A DNA stretch of 35,181 nucleotides from Sulfobacillus benefaciens (GTDB lineage Bacteria; Bacillota; Sulfobacillia; Sulfobacillales; Sulfobacillaceae), in the NCBI GenBank assembly GCA_003023725.1, contig PXYT01000040.1:1-35181 (forward strand). The letters are read 5' to 3'. The notes under the pieces were generated by a model that saw only the letters and a program-made list of their open reading frames with translations, did no database searches and was not told the DNA's origin. Positions 8,230 to 15,717 of this stretch are shown here, one piece after another (position 1 is the stretch's first letter; every line of letters starts with the position of its first letter). The position numbers were made by a program, and so were the translations under genes.

Positions 8230-10056
8230 TTACGCCCCGGTCTTGCCGCCCGGAGTCGGGTTGCTGCTGCCGTATGAGCCGTTATAATAATTGGCCTGAG
8301 TGTTCTCCGCATGGGGGATGTTCTTCAGCACGCTGGTTTGCATCTTGTCATACAACGTGCCTTGCCACGACCCTTTAGCAAATTGCGTCTGGTAAACCCC
8401 TTGTCCGGTTTGAGGATTGATCACCGGCTTATACCCCTGCGCCGTCGCTTGCTTAATCGCAGCCGGATTCACGGGCACTTGCATCTGAGCGCCTGTGCCA
8501 GGATGCTCATAGAGGCGGGAAATACTGGAATTCGTCAAATTGGCTGCTTGCGCAATGCCGTCATCCAGGGACGCAGTGGGATCGGATCCGGCCAGGCGGC
8601 GACCGGTGGCCTCGACGCCATCTTGAGCCAAACTCATCGTCGCGGCTTGCGATTGGGCCATGGTCGCCCGGGAATGCTCCGGCGCACTGCTGCCCACGCC
8701 ATGGGTCGCCATGCTGGCGGCGGCGCCGCCGGCGGCCATATTGCCCAACGTAGCCATTGGCTGATAGGCCATGCTGGCTGCGGTACGCAGGGGTTTGGAC
8801 ACGGTTCGGGCCGCGCTGCCGGCCGCGCCTGCCGCCCCTTTGGCAGCCCGGGCCAGGGTAGGATGCGCCTCCGCCATGTCACTGGCGGCCTGGCTGACCG
8901 CCTGGCCCGCCTTGGAATTCCGAGCGGCATACCCCATCTGGCTCATCTTCTGACTGACAGCTTGACCCACGGCGGAATTCTTGACCCGATCGCCCACACT
9001 GGGCCGTCCGGACCATCCCATCGCCGTCGCCGCCGCGGCTCCTTGCCGGCCTTGGACGGCCATAGAAACAGCCTGGCCGGCCGGAGACATTTTGGCGGCC
9101 GCGCCAAATCCCTTGGCTCCCATATATCCCAGGGCCATTCCGGCCAAGAGATGTCCGGAGCCGGCATTGTGATGGCCGGTGAGATTCGCCAGAATCTGGG
9201 GTGCCCGCGCCGCCAGAGTGAAGGTGGTAATAGCCAGCAAGATCCGCACAAACTGGGTGTCAATCGAGGCAGATCCCGAAGCAGCCGCGGCAGCGGCTGT
9301 ACCCGTCCCGCTGGGACTGATAAAACTAAAGCCCACCCAAAGAATAAACGCCATGGCCAGTTGGTTGAACACGGCACCCATGGCTTCGCTCCAGGCCCAC
9401 TTGAACGGCGTCTTGTTGCCGTTGATGCCCAAGGCCGCCGTTAAGGGCAACAGCCCTCCATACAGCACCAAGTCGATTTGCCGCATCAGCCAGACGCCTG
9501 CGGCCCAAAGCGCCAGGGCTCCCATCAGCAGCAGCACCAAAGGCGACATGAGATCGGTCCAAATCACCATCGTCGTACTCATCGCCGAGGTGGCCGTGTT
9601 CACATGTGTGCTAAAGAGCGCGATGGCCGAGGCATCAATACTTCCCTTCAAGGCCTGGGTTCCCGCATTGGAAATCTGGACCAACAAGTTCAGAAACGTC
9701 CAGCCTCCCACTAACACAATCAACCACACCATCAAGCCTTCGGCGACTTCTCCCCAGCTCTTGCGCCCGCCAATATTCCCCGCCATATGGGAAAACACTG
9801 CAAAGAGCAGCATCGTCAAGGCGACCATAGCGGAAATCACCGCCAGCGTTTCCCACACTCCCAGCAGCACGCCGCCCACGGAATGCGGTTGATTGGTAAT
9901 GGAAAAGGGTTTAAATATCGTATTATTCAATACGGGCAGCACGATCGTTTGTAAGACAAAGGTGACGATCTTGTCGGCAAAATAGCCGGTAATGGCCATG
10001 ACCGCCTTAAAAATCGCCGCCCCAATGTTCCCGAGTTGATTAATCAGCCAACTCAT
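8230..10056 (-). CDS. TrbL/VirB6-like polytopic channel protein
   Basis: The 608-residue protein has about six to eight hydrophobic segments in its first 330 residues (for example AVISAMVALTMLLFAVF and LVLLLMGALALWAAGVWLM). A long Ala/Gly/Ser-rich tail with repeated AGQAVSQ-like units follows (about 330-520), then a more polar end. This is the usual shape of TrbL/VirB6 proteins, the inner-membrane core of a type IV secretion channel. An N-terminal amphipathic start and the position between a pilin-containing group and PrgI support the call. The gene overlaps the upstream one by 17 bases, and AAAGGA lies just before the ATG. The repeated tail could be prone to slippage. Confidence 0.8.
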   Translation of the reverse strand: MSWLINQLGNIGAAIFKAVMAITGYFADKIVTFVLQTIVLPVLNNTIFKPFSITNQPHSVGGVLLGVWETLAVISAMVALTMLLFAVFSHMAGNIGGRKSWGEVAEGLMVWLIVLVGGWTFLNLLVQISNAGTQALKGSIDASAIALFSTHVNTATSAMSTTMVIWTDLMSPLVLLLMGALALWAAGVWLMRQIDLVLYGGLLPLTAALGINGNKTPFKWAWSEAMGAVFNQLAMAFILWVGFSFISPSGTGTAAAAAASGSASIDTQFVRILLAITTFTLAARAPQILANLTGHHNAGSGHLLAGMALGYMGAKGFGAAAKMSPAGQAVSMAVQGRQGAAAATAMGWSGRPSVGDRVKNSAVGQAVSQKMSQMGYAARNSKAGQAVSQAASDMAEAHPTLARAAKGAAGAAGSAARTVSKPLRTAASMAYQPMATLGNMAAGGAAASMATHGVGSSAPEHSRATMAQSQAATMSLAQDGVEATGRRLAGSDPTASLDDGIAQAANLTNSSISRLYEHPGTGAQMQVPVNPAAIKQATAQGYKPVINPQTGQGVYQTQFAKGSWQGTLYDKMQTSVLKNIPHAENTQANYYNGSYGSSNPTPGGKTGA

Positions 10057-10801
10057 GGTCCTTTCCCTTCTTTCTTTGAGCCTGCGGATCCCCGGGTTCG
10101 GCGGACGAGGCGGAATCCGCCGCGCCTATCAACCGGTCTATGTCGGCCTCCGTCATGGTGCCCCGCCGGACGATTTTAAAGGGGGTTTGCGGTTTCGGTG
10201 GAAAGAGCCGCACCTCCCAAGAGGCCAGCCAAAACAAGACCGCCGCCACCCCGAACGACACCACGGCCAGGGAGACGTCATAGCGCCACCATAAGCCGCC
10301 CAGGGTATTCATGGCCCGGGCGGATAAAATTGACCAATGCTCCATCGGGACGGGCAGCGTCCGGCCCCAGGGCTTGAGAAGCCACACCACGCTTTGTTGT
10401 AACAGCCACAGCACGTTGTTGGGTACCACCCGGCTCCAGGCGGCGCTGTTCCACGCCATCCAGTGGGTAGCGCCAGGTTGATTCGACGCCAGGGCGTAGA
10501 TCATCACCCCATCCACGCCCCACGCCCAAATCCGGCCCAAAAACGTCACCACGGCAATCAGGCTATCCGTCACGATTCCGGAGTGTTCCGGAGCACGCGT
10601 CTCCGCACGGATGGCGATAAACAAGCCCGCGATCCCACTGTTGCACACCAGCAGAAAGGCCGCCCAGAGAAAAAAGCGCCATATCGCCCCGGGATTGTTC
10701 CCGGTCACCACCATCAGGGCCCCGGCACAGAACAAAAAGACATACAGTCCGAAGACGACTCGTTCGATACCATACAGCTCCAACCGATCATACTGATCCA
10801 T
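10040..10801 (-). CDS. Polytopic membrane protein of the secretion operon
   Basis: The 253-residue protein has about five hydrophobic segments (roughly 14-38, 43-68, 82-108, 130-150 and 180-200). Its cytoplasmic tail is charged and ends in a Lys-rich stretch. A GTG three codons upstream is in frame, but the ATG at 10801 lies better behind AAGGGG. The gene sits between the pilin and the TrbL-like gene and overlaps the latter, so it is probably a membrane part of the same channel. I do not recognise a named family. Confidence 0.72.
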   Translation of the reverse strand: MDQYDRLELYGIERVVFGLYVFLFCAGALMVVTGNNPGAIWRFFLWAAFLLVCNSGIAGLFIAIRAETRAPEHSGIVTDSLIAVVTFLGRIWAWGVDGVMIYALASNQPGATHWMAWNSAAWSRVVPNNVLWLLQQSVVWLLKPWGRTLPVPMEHWSILSARAMNTLGGLWWRYDVSLAVVSFGVAAVLFWLASWEVRLFPPKPQTPFKIVRRGTMTEADIDRLIGAADSASSAEPGDPQAQRKKGKDHELAD

Positions 10802-10831
10802 CCCACCCACCCCTTCTTCCGCCTGTTTAGT

Positions 10832-11224
10832 TTACAAACTGGCGATGAAGTTGACAATCTGCGGAGCAAACGCCGCTAGCAGCAACCCGACCACCGCCGC
10901 GCCAATGAGCTCTTTCGCCCGCTCTTTGGCCCGGGGGTCATGCACAAAGTGATTCATGATAGCTGCCGCCAGGATGACCACCAAGGCGGTGCCGCCCAAA
11001 ACCAACCGAATGGTGGCGGCGACGCTTTCCATCGCGGTGACGACCGGGGTGCTTAGGGCGGTGTTCCCATTGCCGTAGTTCACCGCGGGAATGCCCGCCG
11101 CAAACACCGAAGTCGGTACCAACACCGACAACAGGGTGCCAATCATCAGCGCCAGGGGCATCAGCCAAGACCAGCCGGGTGTCTTCGAAACCGCTTGCAC
11201 CTCTTGCGCGTCGTGTCCTTCCAT
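10832..11224 (-). CDS. VirB2/TrbC-like pilin subunit
   Basis: The 130-residue protein has a signal-like segment at about residues 18-42 ending in VFAAG. Two further hydrophobic helices (about 63-88 and 103-122) are separated by a charged loop containing HDPRAKERAKE. The pattern of a cleaved signal, a first helix, a basic cytoplasmic loop and a final helix ending in APQIVNFI is typical of VirB2/TrbC-type pilins. The frame is open 67 codons further upstream without a ribosome binding site, whereas AAGGAGG lies ten bases before the ATG at 11224. It is the first gene of the secretion operon and has a long leader with a hairpin element. Confidence 0.8.
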   Translation of the reverse strand: MEGHDAQEVQAVSKTPGWSWLMPLALMIGTLLSVLVPTSVFAAGIPAVNYGNGNTALSTPVVTAMESVAATIRLVLGGTALVVILAAAIMNHFVHDPRAKERAKELIGAAVVGLLLAAFAPQIVNFIASL

Positions 11225-11585
11225 GTGTCTTCCAACCTCCTTCAAAACACAACACGAACCATGACCGCATAGACGAGTTCTTCGTCCCCGCCCCATCCCG
11301 TATCCGGGACCCCCGACCGCCCAGGGAAACATCCCGGCTGGCGTGGGCCAAAGACCGGGATGGTGCCATTCAGTAACGTATGGAACAACATCACCTGAAG
11401 AGAATTTTGCGAAACACAGAAGCAAAGTAATAGCGTAGCGAAAACGGTTTTAAACAACGGACATTATGCCGTGATTCCGTGAACCTCCGAAGAACTCGAT
11501 CATTTTGAACACCACTCGTATTGAAATCGTTCGACAATATTCACTGCGACAGTTTTATCGGACGACTTGGGCGGCACCATTCTCG
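11225..11585. other. Long untranslated region ahead of the pilin gene
   Basis: No gene with a ribosome binding site is visible on either strand. The region is more AT-rich towards 11390-11585 and contains a 33-base hairpin element at 11330-11362. It probably holds the promoter and 5' leader of the secretion operon, but no clear -35/-10 pair could be chosen. Confidence 0.5.
11330..11362 (-). repeat. 33-base hairpin element, copy A
   Basis: CATCCCGG and CCGGGATG form a perfect eight-pair stem around a 17-base loop that contains GGGCCA (TGGCCC on the minus strand). A second copy of the same length is at 11931-11963, with 26 of 33 positions identical. The copy lies about 105 bases before the pilin start codon, in its likely untranslated leader. 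Confidence 0.65.
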
Positions 11586-11840
11586 CTAATCGTCGAGATG
11601 ATCGGAATTTTTCTCCATGGTGACGCTCCAGCTTTTCTGAACGGTGGCCACCCAGGATAACGCCTCGACTAAAGGACCCAGGGCAGTCAATCCCGCGGGA
11701 ATCGGATCGGCGTCCGACCAGGTTAAATGTGTTAGGCGTTGCCATTCATGCAGGGATTCGGGAGATAAAACGAGAATTTCTTGAATCGTGTTTTGCAAAC
11801 CTTGACGTGCCGTGTCCAATGCCTGAGTCAAAGTCGTCAT
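11586..11840 (-). CDS. Small soluble protein of unknown function
   Basis: The 84-residue product begins MTTLTQALDTARQGLQ and is mainly helical in appearance, with an acidic end (KNSDHLDD). GGAGG lies ten bases before the ATG, and a TTG one codon upstream is a less likely start. It is one of four small genes separated by long untranslated stretches between the pilin operon and the central gene run. No motif is recognised. Confidence 0.6.
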   Translation of the reverse strand: MTTLTQALDTARQGLQNTIQEILVLSPESLHEWQRLTHLTWSDADPIPAGLTALGPLVEALSWVATVQKSWSVTMEKNSDHLDD

Positions 11841-11930
11841 CAAACATTCGCCTCCGTAAAAGTCAGATGAGAAGGATGGGGACTACAGCGCGATCAATCT
11901 CCGTGATGACGCCAAACTACCAAGAAACAG

Positions 11931-11963
11931 CATCCCGACTAGGATGGGCCACAGGCCGAGATG
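11931..11963 (-). repeat. 33-base hairpin element, copy B
   Basis: This copy matches copy A at 11330-11362 in 26 of 33 positions with no gap. Two of the seven differences fall in the stem, and in minus-strand RNA both leave G-U pairs, so the stem survives on that strand. It lies about 90 bases before the start codon of the gene at 11840. Confidence 0.65.
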
Positions 11964-11997
11964 CTGTCGTCATCCCTGAATCAGGTGTCAAAGCGAC

Positions 11998-12192
11998 TTA
12001 CTCGCCGGCTGCCCAATCGTGCGAAGGAGTCGCGTGCAGAATAATCTCATGACGCAATCCCTCCAACTGAGCCGATAACTCCTGTTCGGCTGCCGTCAGT
12101 CGGGCAATCGCGTCGTCGATATGATCGGCGTCGGCGTAATTGAATGCATTGAGAGCATCTCGATAGGCTTGGCTTAAATCGGCCCAGGTCAT
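11998..12192 (-). CDS. Small helical protein, possibly DUF2508/YaaL-like
   Basis: The 64-residue product has a helical pattern (AYRDALNAFNYAD, then IDDAIARLTAAEQELSAQLE) that resembles the short YaaL/DUF2508 family, whose role is unknown. The similarity is only by eye. GGAGG precedes the ATG at good spacing. A 12-base palindrome lies 25 bases before the start and could be an operator. Confidence 0.6.
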   Translation of the reverse strand: MTWADLSQAYRDALNAFNYADADHIDDAIARLTAAEQELSAQLEGLRHEIILHATPSHDWAAGE

Positions 12193-12489
12193 AGCATTTT
12201 CCCTCCTATTCTAAAAACCGTATACGGTGTGGACATGCCGGGTTCGCCAAATGCAACACAATCGACCATCCCGGGCCAAACAATTTTAGTGGACCTCGCG
12301 AGTTCCCCCGATGATTCCCACCATATTGGTCAGTAGATAGCCGGTCCTTGAGGAATCACCAACACGAGAGGCACGAGATCCCAAACGTGCTGGATGATGA
12401 TTGGCATGGTCCAGCGTTGGCGAACCGTAAACCAATTTTCATGCGTTGAGATATGATGCTGCACAACCTTAACAGGTCTCCAAGGCCAA
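12193..12489. other. Untranslated region between two small genes
   Basis: This stretch has no gene with a ribosome binding site. It holds the palindrome at 12217-12228 and, near 12262-12275, a short TTTGGCCC/GGGATG match to part of the 33-base hairpin elements, too short to call a third copy. Confidence 0.45.
12217..12228. promoter_or_regulatory. Perfect 12-base palindrome, possible operator
   Basis: ACCGTATACGGT lies just upstream of the ribosome binding site of the gene starting at 12192. On the minus strand it is followed by TTTTT, so it could instead act as a weak terminator or attenuator. Confidence 0.4.
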
Positions 12490-12834
12490 TTAGTCCTTGA
12501 GAGGGTCGGCTGACTCCGAATACGCCAAGGCCATCCAAATAAGCCCCGGCACCACGGAGGACCAGGACCAACCTTCTTGTGCGATGCACTGTGCCAACCG
12601 ATCCCAATCTCTTCGAGTAAACACGGGTTGATGATGGCATGCTGCCCACCAATTGATGCGTACCAGCCAATGTTCGGGTTGGTGATGCAAATCGTCTCGC
12701 AAAATTTGCCACAAAGGTTCCGGCTCCGGCCATTGATCCACTAGCGTGCGAATCACCGGCAGGAAAGGGGTCGCGAGTGGTTGCAGGATTTTCCAAAACG
12801 CCGGCGAAACATCTTGTAAAGGCGGTGTACTCAT
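12490..12834 (-). CDS. Small Trp-rich protein, paralogue of its neighbour
   Basis: The 114-residue product is counted from the ATG at 12834. Its ribosome binding site (AAAGGA) is rather far upstream, so the start is less certain, and a longer in-frame version has no better site. The protein has many Trp residues (HWLVRINWWAACHH, then RDWDRLAQ). Its length and the order of its helices resemble the protein at 13040-13360, which suggests an old duplication. No function is known. Confidence 0.55.
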   Translation of the reverse strand: MSTPPLQDVSPAFWKILQPLATPFLPVIRTLVDQWPEPEPLWQILRDDLHHQPEHWLVRINWWAACHHQPVFTRRDWDRLAQCIAQEGWSWSSVVPGLIWMALAYSESADPLKD

Positions 12835-13039
12835 AGGGATAATTTCTGTCCTTTCTTTTCGGATAATCAGCCGGCCAAAGGGATAGCCCATAATCCCGTA
12901 ACCACACAATGTCATGTCGACGCCGGGACTCAACAGCCGATTCCGCTACCAGAGGGCTATGTGACAGTGTGCCACACCCGGTTTCCCCAATGTCCCACGT
13001 TTGCAGCTATCGTCAATGCGAGAGAACAATACCGCTGGG

Positions 13040-13360
13040 CTATGATTCACGAGAAGTCGACGCGTTAAGCACACTGGTCCACAACAACCCCGTGTCCCAG
13101 CCGCCGTTACGCGCAATCCAGGTCCATAGTCCTTGCCATTGAGCCCACGGCGGCATTTGGCCGGGGTCGTAACGCTTCACCAACATGCCGATGATTAAAG
13201 ACATCCATAACGAATCTTCGGGGGATCTGGCTTGCAATAACCCGTCGTGATATTCATTGGGCACTGCTTGAGGATGCTGGATCGCCCACTGCAGCAATGA
13301 GACGAGAGGCTGCGTGGCTGCATCGCCATCATCCCGGAGTAATTGTTCTAATGGATCCAT
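13040..13360 (-). CDS. Small Trp-rich protein of unknown function
   Basis: The 106-residue product begins MDPLEQLLRDDGD. AAAGGTGG precedes the ATG at eight bases. The middle (LWMSLIIGMLVKRYDPGQ followed by WAQWQGLWTWIARNGGW) parallels the neighbouring protein at 12490-12834. No signal peptide is seen. The direct repeat GTTGACAC occurs twice just upstream (13382 and 13397 area) and may be a binding site. Confidence 0.55.
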   Translation of the reverse strand: MDPLEQLLRDDGDAATQPLVSLLQWAIQHPQAVPNEYHDGLLQARSPEDSLWMSLIIGMLVKRYDPGQMPPWAQWQGLWTWIARNGGWDTGLLWTSVLNASTSRES

Positions 13361-13562
13361 TTTTAAAACCACCTTTGCGTTGTTGACACTGACCACCGTT
13401 GACACGCTATGACTTTCTGGAAGACCGTTTCCCAACGGGTTCTGTATTACTGAGCAACCTGCCTACCGACTTGGTACACGAAATATGTTGAAATTCTTGT
13501 TGCCACCCACGTCGTCAGACTAAAGTTCTAACCAGCGACATAAGAAATTCACAAGGGTTGAA
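13361..13562. other. Untranslated region ahead of the small gene at 13360
   Basis: Together with the terminator next to it this makes about 300 bases without a gene. It contains two GTTGACAC direct repeats 16 bases apart and a small hairpin in the region of CCGTTTCCCAACGG (about 13427-13440). It probably contains a promoter for the small gene, not identifiable with confidence. Confidence 0.4.
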
Positions 13563-13595
13563 ACACAAACCGCCAGAGCCCCAAGGGCCCTGGCG
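13563..13595 (-). terminator. Probable terminator of the central gene run
   Basis: On the minus strand CGCCAGGGCCC pairs with GGGCTCTGGCG around a TTG loop (ten canonical pairs and one G-U), then comes the T-rich GGTTTGTGTTTC. It lies about 70 bases after the stop of the gene at 13667 and separates the central run from the orphan genes. Confidence 0.65.
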
Positions 13596-13666
13596 CGAAC
13601 AAGATAACTCTACCGATAGACTGGTTGGCGCAATGCATGGCGGCCACACGCCTACAAGCATTCGTG

Positions 13667-14584
13667 TTAATACGCACTCGCTCCGGGCTGAGAAATCCCC
13701 GCTGCCGTCGAGGAAGGCTCCAACGCGGCCACATCCGTCACCGGAATCGCTTGCATGGTTTGTCCATTCATCAGCACATTCACAATTCCTCCCGATATCA
13801 GATGATTGGTCACACTCCAGGACATGTTCTCCGTAATCAGCACCGGAGCCGAGTGGGGAGGAGAGGCCGTTTGCCAGGGCATCGTCACCATAACGGTAAG
13901 ACGGGCAGGCTGATTGGTCGACGGAACGGCCGCATTCCACACCACTTGCCACGCAATGGGGTTTTGCGTGGATCCGTTCGCTTCGGCTTGGGTGGCTGTC
14001 ATCACGCCATTGCCAAAAATGGCCGGCTCATGCACGGTCAACTTCCACGGCAAATCATGGTGTAAGTCATAGGCTTGCTGCAGGGCGCCCGCCATGACGG
14101 TAGGCAACACATTAATCTGCGCGTTGGTCATATTCAGGGAATCGGGAACCGACAGAAAATCCGGCAGGGGGCGACTCGGTTGCGCATAAGTCCACCAGAG
14201 GCGGCCGCCATGAGCCAAGGGAGCCAGGATAAACCACATGTGGGCCTTGACCGGATCCGGGGCGATCCACAGCCGCGGCGCGGCGGTGCCCCATTGCCGG
14301 CTTAACACCGTCCGCATTTGCCGGGCCCAGGCCACCGATCCGAGCGGCTGGGGTGTGAGCCCCTGCGCATACCGCGTGCCCGGCACCCCGGGTGATCGGG
14401 TCTGCGAGACCGGCGTCTTCCGAACCGGATGCTTTGTCCCCCGTGCCGGATGCGCATGCCCGGCGGCAACCGGATGGTGTCCCGGCGCCGGGGCGTGGGC
14501 CGTGTGCAATCCGTACCACATCACCAGGCCACCGACTACGAGCACGCCCGCAAAGCCCGCTATCAGCTTTTTACGCGAAGCCAT
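13667..14584 (-). CDS. Membrane-anchored exported protein, possible transfer-channel component
   Basis: The 305-residue protein has a basic start (MASRKK), one hydrophobic segment at about residues 7-25, a His/Pro/Ala-rich linker (APAPGHHPVAAGHAHP) and an extracellular part of about 240 residues. That is the topology of VirB8-like channel proteins, but I see no sequence match that proves it. The GTG three codons upstream is too close to GGAAG, so the ATG is chosen. It is the last gene before the terminator and follows the protease and transglycosylase genes, in keeping with a cell-envelope function. Confidence 0.7.
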   Translation of the reverse strand: MASRKKLIAGFAGVLVVGGLVMWYGLHTAHAPAPGHHPVAAGHAHPARGTKHPVRKTPVSQTRSPGVPGTRYAQGLTPQPLGSVAWARQMRTVLSRQWGTAAPRLWIAPDPVKAHMWFILAPLAHGGRLWWTYAQPSRPLPDFLSVPDSLNMTNAQINVLPTVMAGALQQAYDLHHDLPWKLTVHEPAIFGNGVMTATQAEANGSTQNPIAWQVVWNAAVPSTNQPARLTVMVTMPWQTASPPHSAPVLITENMSWSVTNHLISGGIVNVLMNGQTMQAIPVTDVAALEPSSTAAGISQPGASAY

Positions 14585-14600
14585 CCCGCTCACTTCCTTC

Positions 14601-14640
14601 TTTTCTTCGTTCTCTTCTTCTTTTCTTCGTTCTCTTCTTC
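14601..14640. repeat. Perfect tandem duplication of 20 bases
   Basis: The 20-base unit beginning TTTTCTTCG occurs twice without a gap. It is pyrimidine-rich on the plus strand and lies between the protease stop (14650) and the ribosome binding site of the next gene, so its minus-strand RNA is a purine-rich GAAGAAGAGAA tract. Confidence 0.9.
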
Positions 14641-14649
14641 ACGTCGTGG

Positions 14650-15300
14650 TTAGCGCACCCATAACCCGATCTGATACGTTACCACTGCGACAATCAATGT
14701 TAATCCGCTCCACCCCACTCCGTCTATCATTAAAGCCCGCTGGTGATGGCGAGCCAGCTGCCGACCCCACCGGATCACGGCGGCGCGATCGGGATCCGCC
14801 ATCCCCTGTGTCACACGCATCACGGCTCCCTGATCCGCATCGTATTCGAGCCGCCGGCGGAACACCCCATCTAGGATCCATTGGGCCACCACCCCGCTGG
14901 CGAATGCACCTGGAAACACCATCTGTCCCCATCCCGCTCCGACGCCCCACAATACGGCCCATACCATATGCAGCCCCGCAAGCCTGACTGGCCAGCGCGG
15001 CTGATCGGCATGACACCGTTCATGCGCCACCACATGGGCTGACACCACATCCCACGTACTCGTCCACTGCCGGCTCAGAACGATGTGCCCGGCCCACGGA
15101 TCGTAGTGCGCAATCCGCGGTTCCCCCGTCCACTTGACGGCATGTTCCGGCCCCGTGTCCAACAAGTCGGGCATCGTCGGCAAGGATGCCGTGAGCCGCG
15201 GCGGCGGCGGATCTCGTCGAATTTGCCATCGGTACCCCACCAGACTGCCTCCCCAGAATTCCGCCGCCCCCACCGCCAAAAGACTCGCCAGCGCAATCAT
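14650..15300 (-). CDS. Membrane zinc metallopeptidase, YugP-like
   Basis: The 216-residue protein has an N-terminal membrane segment (about 1-22), the zinc motif HERCH at 93-97 within AHVVAHERCHADQ, hydrophobic segments near 105-150 and a final membrane helix. A later LEYDADQGAV supplies the EYDAD type of third zinc ligand found in YugP/HtpX-like peptidases. All visible catalytic residues are present. GGAG precedes the ATG. It lies among transglycosylase and exported-protein genes. A role in processing envelope or secretion proteins is likely but inferred. Confidence 0.72.
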   Translation of the reverse strand: MIALASLLAVGAAEFWGGSLVGYRWQIRRDPPPPRLTASLPTMPDLLDTGPEHAVKWTGEPRIAHYDPWAGHIVLSRQWTSTWDVVSAHVVAHERCHADQPRWPVRLAGLHMVWAVLWGVGAGWGQMVFPGAFASGVVAQWILDGVFRRRLEYDADQGAVMRVTQGMADPDRAAVIRWGRQLARHHQRALMIDGVGWSGLTLIVAVVTYQIGLWVR

Positions 15301-15405
15301 CCCATCTCCTCGATTCTCATCTTCTCCGTTTCCAGAAGACTTCGCGATAAGAGGGCGACAATCCTGTCTTGCCGACCGAGAATTTTTTCTTCAGAACCAA
15401 ACGCT

Positions 15406-15645
15406 TTACGGATCCAGCCGGGGATGGTCATGCATCCACTGCCCGGTCACCCAGCATCCGATGGCTAGGATGGCACATACAACCCCCGCCGGGCTGACCC
15501 ACGCCGGAGTATGCGCCCACCACCCCCAATAACGCCCCAGGTGAGCGCCCCACAGCAGTCCTAACCCCAGCGTCATCCATCCGAGTCCGATTGTCATCAC
15601 CCGCCAGATCCGCGGAGAATACGGCGTGTAATAGTGATGCAGCAT
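15406..15645 (-). CDS. Small two-helix membrane protein
   Basis: The 79-residue product has two hydrophobic segments (about 16-34 and 50-70), a Tyr-rich start (MLHHYYTPYSPR) and a Trp-rich loop. AAGGGGGG lies eight bases before the ATG, which is ten codons inside the longest frame. It sits between the transglycosylase and protease genes on the same strand. The function is unknown. Confidence 0.6.
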   Translation of the reverse strand: MLHHYYTPYSPRIWRVMTIGLGWMTLGLGLLWGAHLGRYWGWWAHTPAWVSPAGVVCAILAIGCWVTGQWMHDHPRLDP

Positions 15646-15717
15646 CGTGTGTTCCCCCCTTTCTGACGAGGTCATCCATCCTCCACGGCGGACGAACGCC
15701 AGAGGGTCGCCGCGTGG

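Noticed and set aside
8311-9444. 377-codon open frame on the plus strand
   Set aside because: It is opposite the TrbL-like gene and mirrors its repetitive Ala/Gly region; no ribosome binding site or family features.
12234-12290. Possible third copy of the 33-base hairpin element
   Set aside because: Only TTTGGCCC and GGGATG agree and the spacing differs; the stem cannot be aligned.
12356-12907. 183-codon minus-strand frame overlapping the small gene at 12490
   Set aside because: It runs in a different frame across a gene with better composition and its product is Ser/Arg-rich without a ribosome binding site.
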